A stretch of 64,000 nucleotides of DNA, taken from the NCBI GenBank assembly GCA_964020085.1, contig OZ026596.1, positions 30,175,022-30,239,021 on the forward strand, read 5' to 3'. This DNA is from Micromussa lordhowensis. Taxonomy: Eukaryota; Cnidaria; Anthozoa; Scleractinia; Lobophylliidae. The notes below the pieces were generated by a model that was given only the letters and a program-made list of their open reading frames with translations, was not told where the DNA came from and did not search any database. Positions 1 through 13,169 of this stretch are shown here, piece by piece (within the stretch, counting starts at the first letter, position 1; each line of letters starts with the position of its first letter). Position numbers and translations under genes: made by a program.

Positions 1-2777
1 TAGTGAGAGCTTTATCTTGACGATAAGATTTATCAAAACAATATTAAATAAACAGGATGTCGTAGCTAGAAACGTGAGTAAAGTTTCGCGGGACATATTA
101 AAAGAATACTGTCTGTTATTATAAAGAAGTGACTACAGGCTTTCCACACCTTTTTTCCCGCTTTTTTCCTTAATTCGCGCGTGTCTCGTTTTGCCTTCTC
201 TCCCGGCTTTATTCGGCCCGAGGGCCTTTAGTGTAGAAAGCGATTGTCTTTCAGAGACGAAAGTCACGTTTTTAGCTTAAGTTCCGTGTCAGTCTAACAA
301 TCCAATACAAGGCTCAACTGAGATTTTTTATAAAATTTACATAGCTTTTTTATGAACTAGTTACATCAGTTCAAACCAAAAAAACAAAGGTAGCATATTC
401 ACTAAAAGCAATTATTAAGTCGATATTTAATATTCAAATTGTCCTGAATTTCGCTTTTGTGAATCATTCTTCCATGAGCTAAGACAATTAATTCATTACT
501 CTCTTTAAGGGGGCCAAAAAAATTAGCAAATTAGCTTCTTTTTCATTATCCTGAGTAAACAATGTTATCTTTTAGCCCAGAGGAAGCTATCGATGCACCT
601 GTTCTATGGTACATGCATGAGATTCAATGCTGGATCGATCGAACCTTTCAAGATTTTGTTCTCGGCTTCTAGTTATGAATATCAGCTTAAACGTCCTTAT
701 GTCTTTGAGTCCGACTGATTTTCAGTTTTTCGGAAGTGTAGTTCTTTCTCCTGATAAAGGGCAGGAGGAGAAGGGAACCCTGTTAGAAAACAGGGGAAAT
801 CAGGAACTGTATTAATTTTACAGAACATGGGAGACAATAATAAGTTGGGACATAAACAGATTTGTGCCTCAGTAGTTTTTTTTTTCCATTTGAATTGAAG
901 AATATTTCTTTTTCATGCCTTTGTTGAGTGGTAGTTCTTAACTATTATCATATTTTGTGTTGTGTTGGTTTCGTGCAATCATCCATGGTTGTCTTTAAGT
1001 CAGCTCACACATATTTTAGTTCCTTGTACTTAGCTTTGTTCTTCGTTTTTTCATGATTCTTTAATTAGCGTTTAACAACTGCTCCGATACGATGGATGTT
1101 TCGGTCGTCTTGCTGACCTTAGTTGAAGTGTAACATTTTCCTCTTGAAATTGCAGTTAAGCTAAACACATTAAAACTATCATTAAAAATGCTTCTTAAAA
1201 GCTCTCCTTTAAATATATAAATACCTGTTTGAAATGCTGAATGGAAGCTAGGCCATCTTTTGTAAACTCTAACACAGTATGCGAGGAACACGGATTCAAA
1301 TGTACTTTTTAGAACTGTGTTCGCAGGTGAACAGGAAGACACTTAAAATTTCGTTATTTGCAATAGTACCTGCTAGGGCTGTCCAAATTATGCTGAACTG
1401 AACGGTTTAGCCTCTCGTGTTACGCGTGCACGTAGCCACAGGTCGTGAGAAATTCCACGTTTAAATCAAAGACTATATTCATAAGTAGAAAAGTTTCTAA
1501 GAGTTTTATCACTTGTAAAATCTATTAAATTTTAATCATAAGAGATATTGGAGGGGGCGGGCATCACAAGTGATAAAAATATTCTAATTTCTCTCATTCT
1601 TAAACGATTTACATTACTATTTCACATGTAAATTGTCGTTAAAGTAAATGGAACACATATGCCATGTTTGTGGTCAATGTCACATTTCACCATAGGAGGG
1701 TGATATGATTCCCAAAAATAACCAAAATCTAAATTCTCCTGACAACAACAATACATTCTCAAACAGATGGGTGGTGAGAATTAATTGACAAATGATCAAC
1801 TACATACAGTGAAGGTCTGAAAGTAACGAATTACTGTAGGATACAGAAGTCTTTTCCTATTGGTCCAGTGTAATGCAAACCCTTGGTAGCTAAAAATAGC
1901 TAAAAACGTTCTCCATGTATGTGACATTATTTCGAGAAAACGTTCAGCAGTTTGGAGACCAAAGATGACAGAAAGTGTTGTAAACAGTTCTCATCAGAGC
2001 AGAATAATCGATGAATTGTTCTTGGTGTCTATTGCTTTAGCTTTCAACTAATTAAAGTCGATTTTCACTTAAGGTCGCTACTTTACAGTAAGGTCGTTAC
2101 ACTCTTTTTGATAAGAATAATATATTGTTTTTCGATTCCGGCCCAGGCTGAATATTCCTATTTTTCTGCCGATTTTAGGCTGAAAATATTCTTGTGAATA
2201 TTCTTAGATTATAGCGTATCATATTTCTATTTTAAAATTAACTTTGATGGTGTGGAAGAAATTTTAGAGCCATACTTCTCGCAGAAATGCAATTCACATC
2301 GAGCATGCATACGGCTAGTGCTGTTGCTGTTGCTTCTTGGCTAATTGTGCCCGTTTAGAGCTGGAAAGGAAGAACTTTGTATGATTTAGTTAATAACACG
2401 TAATTGTATTGTATTTACAAATTTTTATGACAAAAAAATTATATTCTTTTAAAAATTGTAACCTCGGGTTTATTCTTAAAATGTTCTTGAAATTTCGAAA
2501 ATTTGAGCCTCGATATTCCTTACAAAAAAAACATATTTTGAGCTTGGCTAATTAAGAACAAACAAGTCGAAAACTATTGCAGCGGTTTCTTTTGAACAAC
2601 TAGTATTTACATTCGTAGGGAACAGTGCTTTTCTCGTAAAAGGTCTATTTCCTGATAATATAGCGCTGACTCTTCCAGACTCATTACTAAACGGAAGCCG
2701 GAAATTGGATGTCGGAGTTAATGGACTTTTGATGGTTAGTCTAGCAATATTCCAGAAAAATGGCTTTTCCGGTTGAG
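1..2777. other. no gene seen
   Basis: AT-rich non-coding sequence. Short open frames only, none with recognisable protein sequence or splice context. Confidence 0.6.
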
Positions 2778-2871
2778 TTTCCGAGGCCAACCTCATTCCC
2801 AGGGCTTTTCCCTTTATGAAATTGGGAGGAAAAGCCCTGGGAACGAGGTTGTTTCCGAGGCATACTCAATT
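2778..2871. repeat. short hairpin element
   Basis: Arms around CCCAGGGCTTTTCC (2797-2812) and GGAAAAGCCCTGGG (2828-2841) with a ~12-base loop. The 10-mer TTTCCGAGGC lies directly repeated on both sides, as a target-site duplication would. Confidence 0.6.
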
Positions 2872-3051
2872 TGGCATACTATTTGTTGTTTTTCTTTTGC
2901 TATTGGGCCGTTTTATTCCCAGTCACCGGGCGGCGGGGCAAACCGGAGGGTACTCCCTATAATAGACTATAGGGCGAAGCTCTGCCCGTAAGGGCTACCT
3001 TCTTTTAGGCTGGAGGTATACAATAGGGCGGGGATTCCACGAGCTGGCCCA

Positions 3052-3116
3052 AGTTATTCAAAAAGGTGAATACCGCTATCCACCGGAGAAATCACTATCC
3101 AGTGGATAGCATGGAC
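3052..3116. repeat. half copy of the GGATAGC palindromic MITE
   Basis: Contains CGCTATCCACCGG and ACTATCCAGTGGATAGC, matching one arm of the complete palindrome at 45390-45538. The other arm is absent. Confidence 0.55.
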
Positions 3117-5318
3117 CTGAAGTATGGAAACAGGAAACTGCTAGGCACCTAGGTATTTTAAAGGCCCTTCCAAAATATTGAGAGTAACTGCACCTAACGG
3201 CTAAGTGATCTAAGTTTTTTAAGTACACACTCAGTCCAAAGTTATAGAAAGGGGATGTGGTGTGTCTTTCGTCGGTATGTGAAAGGGGTAACATTTTCTA
3301 TGGATGGCATTTTCTATGGGTTGTCTTTTCTATAACAAAATGCTGTATTCAGTGCATACCCAAGGCACCTTTCTCGAAAGTCCTGATAGTTAGCGGTCCC
3401 GAAACGTTGTTTTTGTTTACCGTGTTTACATTCAAGATCGAGATATTTTTAAAATTCAAACAAAAACGTCAGGAAACGAAACAGAATGGACTGGTTTTGA
3501 GTTACACCCGCGCTGCTATGTCTTAGATCTAGATTTTTGGTTTCGTTATAAAGTTACCAGGACTTAAGAAAAACGGGTCCTTAGGGCGTGGCCTCCCTGT
3601 TAAACCTTGGTTGGGAAACCCCCTTACCCCGTTCCCTATGAAGGGAACCGATTTTATGCCGGGGCAAAATAATCGCTGGAAAGAACCCCGACTGCTTTGG
3701 CATCCGGTTAGTAATATCTCACGGAAACGTTTAGCTGTCATCAATTGAATATCAACGATTACTGTCCGCCCGTGAAAACGTGTACTAAAAGTCACGTAAT
3801 AGAATCAATGTGATCCCCTGCCATTTATAGAATATTGTCAGCGTCAAAACATTTGCAAAACTAAACAACAGCAAGTGACATGACATCAAAATGATATTTT
3901 GGCGTTAGCTGCTTACGTTCTCAACGCTCCTAAGCCCTTTGCATAAGAAGAATCAGAAATATTTCAAAACTCTGCACGAGATTTCTTAAGCCGATATTGT
4001 GTGGGTAAATACACACTATCAACTACGCTGGTTGGTGTCAGTCACGCAAAAGGCTCGGAAGGGTATTAAAATGATTTTTAGCCCTTCGATTCATGGCTGT
4101 ACCTAAAGGCTATAGGCTGAACAGCGTAAAAGATTAAAACAACCTACAACTGGGGCTAGCTTAAGGCTAAAACTAACTGAACACAAAGACACTATCGGTG
4201 TCTGACAGAAACTACAAACAATATTATTGCTGTAAAATTCAATTTAACCGCACCAAGAGAAAACAATACAATACACAATAATCAACATTAGAATATAGTT
4301 CTCAAGTTAAGTGGGGTTTACTATTTGACAGTACAAATTGATTTATTATATTATTGTCTTCTTTGTTGACTTCATTGGCTTTCGTGGAGTAATTATTATA
4401 TGTACTGAGAATGTAAAGAACGGCTTGTCTTAGAAAACGTGATAACCGTTATCATTGAAATGAAAAGCATTTCCGTCTAGTACAGACTGTTATATTTTTA
4501 ATTCACCGCCTCTCTCGGGGGTCGACTAGAATTTGTTCGGCAAAACGGCGAAAACGACTTTAACATCAGAACCCAAAAACAGCCCAGATGATCATAAGCA
4601 CTGCGCACAAAATTTAAGTACACATAACGGCTTTGAACAGTAATAGATAAAGCGAAAAACACTTACCTCTGTTTTCTTTTCGTATCAGAATTCAAGCTTC
4701 ACCGCCCCATTCGCCAAAGGAAACAATCTGACGAAATCTTTAAGTTGCAATGATCGAAAACTGACCCTGTAACAAAGAAATAGTAGAGAAATACATTCAG
4801 TTATTTATTGATCGACGTAAAGCTCTTAAATGCTACACTGAACATTTTTTGCCGTGATTATAACTGCCCTAAATTTGATTAGATTCCAGGCAGTGAACGG
4901 TAGTTGACGGTTACCTGAAATACACTGTAACCTCCGCCAAGACGTTTCGCGAAATGTGTGGCGCGACAATCGAATCATGCATGAAGCGTGATCATTATAG
5001 CGATTTACATGAAATCGAGTTCGGTATTGCCGGTATTGATACCATGAAGACACCTGTAAAAAGGCAATCTGTTTTGATTTCTACAGCTTCTATGACCAAT
5101 ATCAATTTCTAAGGGCAATATCCTGGTCTGTAGAATAAGCCATTTTGCGGGGTCCTGTGACAATAAATTAGCATTAGCCACATTAGCTACGATAACTGCA
5201 GAAATTCTCGCGCGCTCATTGGCTAAGTTTCCCTGTCAATAAGCGGACAGACACATGAATTTATAATTTACGCGATGTGTCAACGAAAGACAGCGGAAAA
5301 TTTGACAGTTTGTCATGG
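3117..5318. other. no gene seen
   Basis: No coding or structured feature I can support. Short frames here look random. Confidence 0.55.
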
Positions 5319-5455
5319 GTCTGTCCTGTTATTGACAATGAATTTCGTCATAACATTGTCAAAGTAGTCGACGCATCCACTCAGCTATCGCCTCGAGGAT
5401 CTACAGCTACTTTGACAATGTTATGATGAAATTCATGATCAATAACAGGACAGAC
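5319..5455. repeat. inverted repeat with ~49-base arms
   Basis: Arms beginning GTCTGTCCTGTTATTGA and ending CAATAACAGGACAGAC, nearly complementary over about 48 bases, with a ~40-base unpaired centre. Looks like a MITE. Confidence 0.7.
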
Positions 5456-5475
5456 GCGTGAAAAACTGACGTCAA

Positions 5476-5647
5476 TAGACCATTTCCGAGTTACCTAAAG
5501 CCTCTCTTTCAAAGCGAGGCCTGGTGCACAACCATTCATATGATTTTATATAATTTGCATGTGAATGAAATCTCATTTTCATACGAAAGGATGAGCACCA
5601 AGACTCGCTTTGAGAAAGGGGCTACAGGTAATTCGGAATGGCCCATT
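5476..5647. repeat. imperfect terminal-inverted-repeat element
   Basis: Ends ATAGACCATTTCCGAGTTACC and GGTAATTCGGAATGG are imperfect inverted copies; inner arms share CTTTCAAAGCGAGG / CTCGCTTTGAGAAAG. A diverged relative seems to lie at about 19540-19690. Confidence 0.5.
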
Positions 5648-5728
5648 TGTTAAGCCTACACTTGCAATATACGATGAGGGGGGATGGGTGGGGAGTTTGT
5701 CCAGTGTCGCCAGACCGATGTTCTCCAC

Positions 5729-5880
5729 AATAGACCAATTTCGATGTATTAAAATTCAGCCCAAACCAATAGACCTCAGCACAAGGCTCCGGGGAATAAC
5801 TACAGAGTTTGTGGGATTTATTCCCTAGAGCCTCGTCTATTGTTTTAAGCTGAATTTTAATATATCGAAATTGGTCTATT
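5729..5880. mobile_element. palindromic MITE, AATAGACCAATTTCG family, copy 1
   Basis: Near-complete palindrome with ends AATAGACCAATTTCG and CGAAATTGGTCTATT and a shared inner TTAAAATTCAGCC. The second copy is at 9271-9434, inside a Penelope-like relic. Confidence 0.75.
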
Positions 5881-8026
5881 AATATCGTTACTACTTTCTA
5901 GAGAATGCATCATTGATTAAGACCGTTTTTGTCTGATTCAAGTCCGTTTTCCACTGCAGATCTTTTTATATATTCTTCTCACTTAAAACAAAAGCAACAT
6001 CAAAAATTAATGTGCCATGGATCCGAGACTCTGGGAGAATTTCGGTTGAACAGTCTAACAGGTGTTCTTGAGCGAGACAGAAAACGGAAACATCTTTCAT
6101 GGGATCAGAGTGACATTTCGTTTCATTTTCCTGTCAGATATGGCCACTTGGACAGCGTTTAATCATATAAGCAAAGATCATGCTTGTGAAATTGTGGCAA
6201 AATGTCTTGGAAACGCATAATACAATGGCATTGTTCAAAGCTAGCCAACCATAGAGGCACTGGGAACGATGGCTGGCTCGCCCTGAGGTTGTATGATCGG
6301 CAATGCTTTGTGTAAGTATCTGAGTTGGCAACAGTTAATTCAGAATTTTCTTTACATCCGGTCGTGAGAATTTTCTTTAAAATTTTATACAAAGCCACTC
6401 TTACAAATTTGATATTAAATCTAAGCATCTACTTCATTTTCAACGGAATGGAGAGTTCGCGACAAAGTAACAAGCTTGTGAATATACACCGGGGGTGTAT
6501 GTTCACAATTAAAATTATTCACATTTAAAATGATCCTAAACAGGAACACATATATGATAAAGCCCTAAGCGATCCCTAAATTAAACCCTATTTTATGATG
6601 CTTTGGCTACATACCGTGCACGTTAATTATAGGAACCCGTCTTCTCTTTGAATATCTTCTCTCGAATATCTTTCCCTACTTCACTGGCGATTTATTTTTC
6701 TGCCTGTTCGTGAATCCTATCTATCTAGTTAAGACTGACGCAAACGAAGCTATCGATTGATAATTTACAACACCCCCGCCACCCACAAAATTGATGAGGA
6801 TTATTTCAAGACCTGACGCTGGAGAATTCCCGATCACGTAAACCCTAAAGATAGTCAAAAATTGAAACACCTGACGTCACGAACAAAGTCAAACAAAAAC
6901 ATTGTTTATCGTTAGCAATAAATCGTCAAATCAGTATCTCAATTCTCAATTGCTGGAACACACGCCAAAAAATATCTTAACGTTCTTTTTTAACCCATTT
7001 CATTAAACTTGCTCTGTTTCTTGTATCTGAGTTGTTACGTCCTCTGGCCGGACAACCTTTTTTGATGGTACTCATTGATTATAGGACAAATATTTGTTTA
7101 GCATTGTTACATGCATGTTTACTTGAGCTACTATGAGATTAAATGGTTTGCGCGTGCGCGAAGAGGTGATGAGTGTTTTGTGCAACGTGATGTGATCAAT
7201 ATTAAATGCGAGATATTTTGGACACCGATGTGACCACCAAGACAGCATTTAATCACATAATACAGGATCATGCTTGGAAAATTATGAAAAATGCCTTGGA
7301 TACGCACCTTATGTAACAGTAATGGCATTGTTCAAAAAATAGCCAACCGAGAGAGCCACTCTGAACAAAGCTTGGCGCGCCCTGCTAAACCGCTAGAAGT
7401 TACGTGGCAAAGCACTGCCGTCACGTTGAAGTAGGTTTTCACTTTAGTGATTTACCTGAATGTTTTTATCCTGGATTTCTGTATATGTCACGTGCTCAGT
7501 AAGAAATTCCGTAAACTAGTCTTTTCTTTTACTTCATTTTCAACGGAATGGAGAGTTCGTGACAAAGTACTGAGCTTATGAATCCACACCGTACAGATAT
7601 TACATTTAAAATGATCCTAAATAGGAACAAATTTGTGATGATAAATTTATAGCACTAAGAGATGCCTAAATTAAACACTATTTTATGATGTTTTGGCTAC
7701 ATACCACGTTAATTATCGGAACTCATCTTTTCTTTGAATATCTTCTCTCGAATATCTTTCTTTACTTCGCTTGTGATTTTTGCTGTTCGTGAATCTTATC
7801 TATTTAGTTAAGACTGACGCAAACAAACTATCGATTGATAATCTAGGACTTCTACAACACCCCCGCCACCCACAAAACTGGTGAGGTTTATTTTAAGACG
7901 TGACGCTGGAGAATTCCCGATCACATAAACCTTAAAGATACAGTAGTCAGAAATAGAAACATCTGACGTCACGAACAAAAGTGAAACAAAATCATTATTT
8001 ATCATTAGCAACAAATTGTCAACTCA

Positions 8027-8762
8027 GACTAGGTTTACACTAGAGGAAATTGTTCCGGTTTCGTGACTAATCCGGAATGTTTTTGCCGTTTACACACAAG
8101 TGGACGAATCCGAAATAAAAATTCCCCGATTTGGTCACGTCTCCGGAGATTTTGAATCCGGAATATGAATTTAAAGTGGGAGCTTTGAATCCGAAAACTT
8201 TTGAATCCGGAGAGTTGTCTCGTGTAAACGATTTTCTCTCGAATCAGGATTTTTTTCGCCTGCAATCTTTAGAGTTTGCGGTAGAGCCAAAATGGCGGAT
8301 CCTAATCGCAGTCATATTGATGCCCATCGATGGCGGTCGCTGGCTGCCTCATTCTGTTACAGTTTCAGGCAATCTTCAGGTAATGCAATATTCCTCAGAA
8401 TTGAAACCAAAATTGTCGACGCAAACAATGTTGATGCCCTCATTGACACTTAATCGGAGATGACGATGCATGGCACGATCGAGAACCTGGACGATTCTGG
8501 ATAAGACCCGACCAAATGATTACATGATTGACAGCAACGTGTTCGACGAGTGGAAAGAAAACTTCAGCCTCTCCCAACCTACCTCTAACTTTTCTTTTTT
8601 GGCGGCATTGCATTCTTTGTCGAGTCAACAAACAGCTTGTTAACCATTTCATCATGAATGTTCCCGGAATTGTCTTCGTGTGTAAACGGTTAGAAAACCG
8701 AATATCTTTTCAGTGTTAACGCCAATGAATCCGGAAAAATCTCCTCTAGTGTAAACCTAGTC
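8027..8762. mobile_element. non-autonomous PIF/Harbinger-like DNA transposon
   Basis: TIRs GACTAGGTTTACACTAGAGG at both ends. Sibling tandem units give the empty site (AACTCAGTATC), consistent with a TCA three-base target duplication; a 5-base CTCAG with a shorter TIR also fits. Inside, the plus strand around 8525-8580 encodes FDEWKENFSLSQPT, which resembles the N-terminal part of HARBI1-like transposases. No intact transposase. A partial relative is at 63466-63824. Confidence 0.65.
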
Positions 8763-9270
8763 TCAGTATCTGAATTCTCACTTGCTGGAACACAAAAAAA
8801 TATATCTTAAAGCTCGCTTTCAACGTATTTCATTAAACTTGCTCTGTTTCTTACATCTGAGTTTTTACGTCCTCCGGCCGGACATGCTCATTGATTGTAA
8901 AGACAAACATTTGTTTATCGTTGTTACATGCATGTTTACATATTTAACGTTGAACATGAGATAACATGGTTTATGCAGGCGTACGTGACTGAGAAGTGAA
9001 GAGTACTTTGAGCGACGCCATGTGATTAATATTAAATGCGAGATATTTTGATAAGACCGAACCATAAGACCACTACGACTCCGTTTAATCACATAAAACG
9101 ATCATGCTTGGAAAATTATGAAACAGGTCTTGGATACGCACCTTATACAAATAGTCCCCGTTGTGGCCAATCTTTGCATGGAGGAGATCGAAGAATCCTC
9201 AGTCAGTAATTGATCCGTTTCCACCAAAATTCGGTAAAGGTACGTTGACGATAGTTTTTGCATGACACAT

Positions 9271-9434
9271 TAAATAGACCAATTTCGATATATTAAAATT
9301 CAGCCTAACACAATAGACCTCAGCACGAGGCTCTGGGGAATAAACCCCACAAACTCTGTAGTTATTCCACAGAGCCTCGTAATGAGGTCTATTGTTTTAG
9401 GCTGAATTTGAATATATCGAAATTGGTCTATTCA
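9271..9434. mobile_element. palindromic MITE, AATAGACCAATTTCG family, copy 2
   Basis: Same ends as the copy at 5729. It interrupts the reverse transcriptase of the Penelope-like relic directly after the YVDD block, so it inserted after the retroelement did. Confidence 0.75.
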
Positions 9435-10337
9435 ATTGACAAACATCTCGTTTACCATCGAAACCGAATGTAATGGCAAGATCTCATTTCTTGACACTCT
9501 GGTCTCCCGTAGAAATGGAGTCATCGTTGTTGATGTCAACAGAAAGCCCACTTATACAGACAGATACTTAGATTTTAATTCCTATCATGGCAGTCAACAC
9601 AAGGTCAGCACAGCGTCAAGTATTTTGCACAGAGCCCTTAAATCTACCCAATTCCTCCGAAGAAAAAAAGCGGGAACTTAATTATGTTCATGCAGCTCTC
9701 GAGTCCAACAGTTATCCATCTAAGTTTATCAAAAACATACAGGCTAAAAAAACCCGATCCTCAACAACAAATGTACCCCCAGAGGAACTTGTTGGAATGT
9801 TTTTCAAGATGGTTGAACCAACCGAGTCACGCAAGTGTTTCGCTTCTCTTCCCTACATCAAATGAGAAACTGAACCTTTGACACGTGTCCTCAATTTTAC
9901 CACTCTACAACAACAGTTCCCAGCTCCGAAATTCCGACCTTCGATTGAATCGCAGACCAACGTCGTGTATAAAATTCCCTGTACAAAGTGTTCGTGGTGT
10001 TATATTGGTGAAACCGGCAGAGCTTTCAATACCCGGAAAAAAAAAACACCAAAACTGCAGCCAAAGGTTCTAGAATTGTTAATCACGCCTGGTCCAACAA
10101 CCACGCCATTGATTTTGAAAACGCGTCAATTATTGATAAAGGCACTTTTAGAACCAGAAAAACATTGGAAGCGTGGCATACCAGAGTGTCACCTAACGCA
10201 GATAACAATTCTTGCCCGTTACCTGGGCAATACAACATTCTTTTTAACAAACATCCATAATTATTTACATTTTCATTGTTTCGCAATTCACGGTTTTTAT
10301 TCAAATTTTCTTATCGCTTCCTTATAATTGATTTCAC

Positions 10338-10374
10338 CCGTCGAAGACTGCAGTTCGGGCAGTCGAAAGCTCGC
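10338..10374 (+). ncRNA. degenerate hammerhead-ribozyme-like motif after the Penelope relic
   Basis: Order seen: CGTCGA (compare the CUGANGA core box), a perfect 6-bp stem GACTGC/GCAGTC with loop AGTTCGG, then GAAA and GCTC. Penelope-like elements are known to carry minimal hammerhead motifs in their terminal repeats. The first core box is changed, so cleavage activity is doubtful. Confidence 0.55.
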
Positions 10375-10930
10375 AGTTTTTAATCTTTTTAGCCAGAGAT
10401 CGATTTTAAATTTCAAGTAATGGTATTGTTCAAAAATAGACAACCGAGAGAGGACTGGGAAAGACTAGGACTGAGGTTGTCTGATCAGCTTTACATTGGG
10501 GAGCTTAAACCAGGACGACGGCGGCAATGAGAACGCCACCAAACAAAAGTTTTAATGAACCAAAGCACTGTTTATCGTTGACACTAAATTGTCAACTCAG
10601 TATCTGAATTGTCAATTGCTGGAACACACACAAAAAAATATCTAAAAGCTCGTCTTCAAAATCTATTGGCAACCCATTTCATTAAACCTGCCCTGTTGCT
10701 AATGTGTGAGTTTTGACGTCCTCCTGCCAGACAACCTTTTCTGACGGTGTTCGTTGATGTTAATTCAAATGTTTGTTTCTTATTGGTTCACTGTTTCATA
10801 GGCATGTTTACTTATATTAAGTTGAATACGAATACATGTTTCGCGTGAAGAAGTGATAAGTATTTTGTGCGACGTCAAGTATATAACATTAAAAGAGAGA
10901 TATTTTGGACACTCGGCGCCATCTTGGTTC

Positions 10931-12866
10931 AGGACGGAGCAGTCAGCCAGTGGAGCTTTGGTAGAGTAATGACAAATTTAGTTCACATTTTAGATGTATT
11001 ATCATGGTTTTATAGTCGATCTCTTGTTTTTGCTGAAATATTCTCACACGTGAGCTGCTTTTTAATCTGATTTAAAGGTGATGTTATACAGCTCTCGGAC
11101 GAGCGACGCAATTTAACTACTGAAGCACCTTTTACGTGCAAACTATGAGGTAAACGCAGCGAGAGCCTCTTCAGTGAACACGGAAATTCTCTCTCTCGGC
11201 AAAAAGCTAAACTTTAAAGTTCTTAATATGAAGTTCTCGTATAAGGACCTATAAGCAATTGAACACATCTCCATCGAACACGAAGAAACATCTCATGTGA
11301 AGTACATGCAATTGAAATCAATTTCCTTTGTTCCTAAAAATATCGTGCAAAGTGAAATTCATGTCAGGACGTAAACAAATAAACAGTACATTTGTATGTA
11401 CAGCTAAATCATTTAAATGGTCACGTACGAGTTTTACCTATATAGCTTTTCCTCCTTTCAGTAAGCTTATTTACGCATGCAAAATCTTTTAAAATTCTTT
11501 CCATTTTCTGTCCTCTTCAAGATGTGCTTTGCTTCTTAATGAGTTTCAGTGAAGTTTAAGAGCAAATCCTGATCAATAATAAAACATACGTTATACATGG
11601 GCCTGTTTAGAAATAGCAAATTGAAAGTGCTTCCTTGTTCTGGAGAAACAGACTTACTCTTTTAGCTTAAATTTTCAACAGGCCTAACCCCGAGGTACAT
11701 GTGTAGACAACTATCGCTATTAGAAAGCTATCGCTATTTGTAGAACTAAGGCACCAATCCGACAGTATTTTATACTGATGCTATTGAGGTTTCCCTGGTG
11801 TACTGCAATCGCCGAAATTTCTGTGTTTGTTTTTAATATCTGCTGTAGTTGACTTCTCAATTTGTAGTCACTTTCGGAATCTAAGAATTTAAGAAGAATA
11901 GAAACAAACAAAGAACTGAAAATTTGGTGGAGACAAAATTTGTCGTGAGTTTTGGCAGAACCGAACATGCAAATTTTGTCAGCCTGCAGCCTTAAGTTAT
12001 AACTAACAAATTCCTGTTTGGCTATACTTGATTAAAATGCTTGATAGAAATGACAGTTGAATTTAATTTTCTGTCATTTAGTGGAAATTGTATGGCGGGT
12101 TTCTTTCATCTTATATGGGAAGCATCTTGTTTTCTCTCGAGTTTGCATGTAATAGTATACCAGGTTCAATTCGATTTAATTCGTAAACGATAATATCTGT
12201 ATAAAACTCGTCTTTGTTTTTGCTCTACACGACAGCATGGATTTTATGAACAGCCATTTTTACATTTAGTTACCATGATAACAGAAACAAATCGAGCTGC
12301 CGAATATCTGTATTCTAGTTACCACAAACAATGCTGCGAATAGCTTCACATATCCAGTAGTTAGCTTCGTAGCTTACCTTCAATTTTTCACCAACAAACA
12401 ATCAAAATGAAAACGTTTTCCTTTACAACACCGAAACTCAAAGACGCACATAGCCAGAAATTCCGAACCACGAGTGGCGTTACATAGGTCGCTACATTCA
12501 ATGTTGTGATTGGCTAACGGCTTTCTCGTAAACAAGTCACACTGGCGCCGTTGCCGGCAAGCAAACTTTGAGCCGAAAACATAAAGGTTAATCGAAATAA
12601 TTATTTCATTTCTACGATGATTTCACTAAAAGAAGCTTTTTAAAAACTCTACCGATACTCTCTTGTTTTCTCCCTTTCGATTTCTTATAATAGAAAGCTT
12701 TTCCAAGTGGTTTTGAGTAGCCGTAAATCAGATCGAGAATCATTTTCGATCGGTGACTGATATGTCACGCAGTACGAAACCCCCAAGGGAATCCAAGTCC
12801 CAGGCTCTATCTCGTTCAAAAACTTGCTAAAAGAAGCCTGGAGGATAGCTTCAAAGCATATTCAAA
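10931..12866. other. no gene seen
   Basis: AT-rich non-coding sequence; short frames without recognisable protein features. Confidence 0.5.
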
Positions 12867-13169
12867 ATGGCGGTTAAGTTTAGTTATGAAAAGCACACTT
12901 GCCGCGGAGAAAACAGCTCGCGTACGTTGAGTGTTTGGTGTGAGCAATTATGTAAACCGTACAGACAAAGATGAGAAGTTTTCGGGAAATTCAAGCATCT
13001 TTAAATGGAAAAACCGCAAGATATCCAACTCGAAGAGAGCCAAATATTATGGACATTACAAGCACTACATGTGGTCTCAAAGTTCCACATGGGGATCCAT
13101 GATTTCATTCATTAGCAAGCTGAAGAAACTTTCAAAAAGAGTCAGTGGTTTACATGAAATTAAAAGGTA
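12867..13169 (+). other. possible exon(s), unrecognised
   Basis: An ATG at 12867 opens MAVKFSYEKHTCRGENSS and stops at about 12973. An overlapping frame from 12931 to 13169 encodes a Lys/Tyr-rich stretch (KRAKYYGHYKHYMW) and meets a consensus donor AAAG|GTAAGT. I do not recognise the protein and see no partner exon with certainty. Confidence 0.2.

Larger units (their letters stand above)
9155..10420 (+). pseudogene. Penelope-like element relic (reverse transcriptase plus GIY-YIG)
   Basis: Frame-broken remnant. About 9150-9267 encodes SPVVANLCMEEIEES and RYVDDSF, the RT catalytic region with YVDD. A MITE (9271-9434) interrupts it; RT then resumes with FTIETECNGKISFLD, LVSRRNG and RKPTYTDRYLDFNS. 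About 9950-10045 encodes NVVYKIPCTKC and YIGETGR, the GIY-YIG endonuclease core found in Penelope-like elements. Several frameshifts and stops separate the pieces, so it cannot be active. It lies within one unit of the 1.1-kb tandem array. Confidence 0.82.
6140..10930. repeat. tandem array of a ~1.1-kb unit, about 4 copies with nested insertions
   Basis: The block starting TTCAACGGAATGGAGAGTTC occurs at about 6436 and 7536, and GCTGGAACACA at about 6952, 8783 and 10618. Shared downstream landmarks are GGATCATGCTTGGAAAATTATG and TTGTTCAAA-AGCCAACCGAGAG. Removing the 736-base element at 8027 and the ~1.27-kb Penelope block at ~9155 restores a period near 1.1 kb. The first and last units are partial. 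No protein-coding content recognised in the unit. Confidence 0.72.

Noticed and set aside
8131..8463. 110-codon plus-strand frame as a host gene
   Set aside because: Lies inside the Harbinger-like element between its inverted ends; repetitive ESG/NPE-like wording comes from the GAATCCGGA motif of the element.
9155..10420. Active Penelope-like retroelement
   Set aside because: Frameshifts between RT and GIY-YIG, an inserted MITE and missing N-terminal part.
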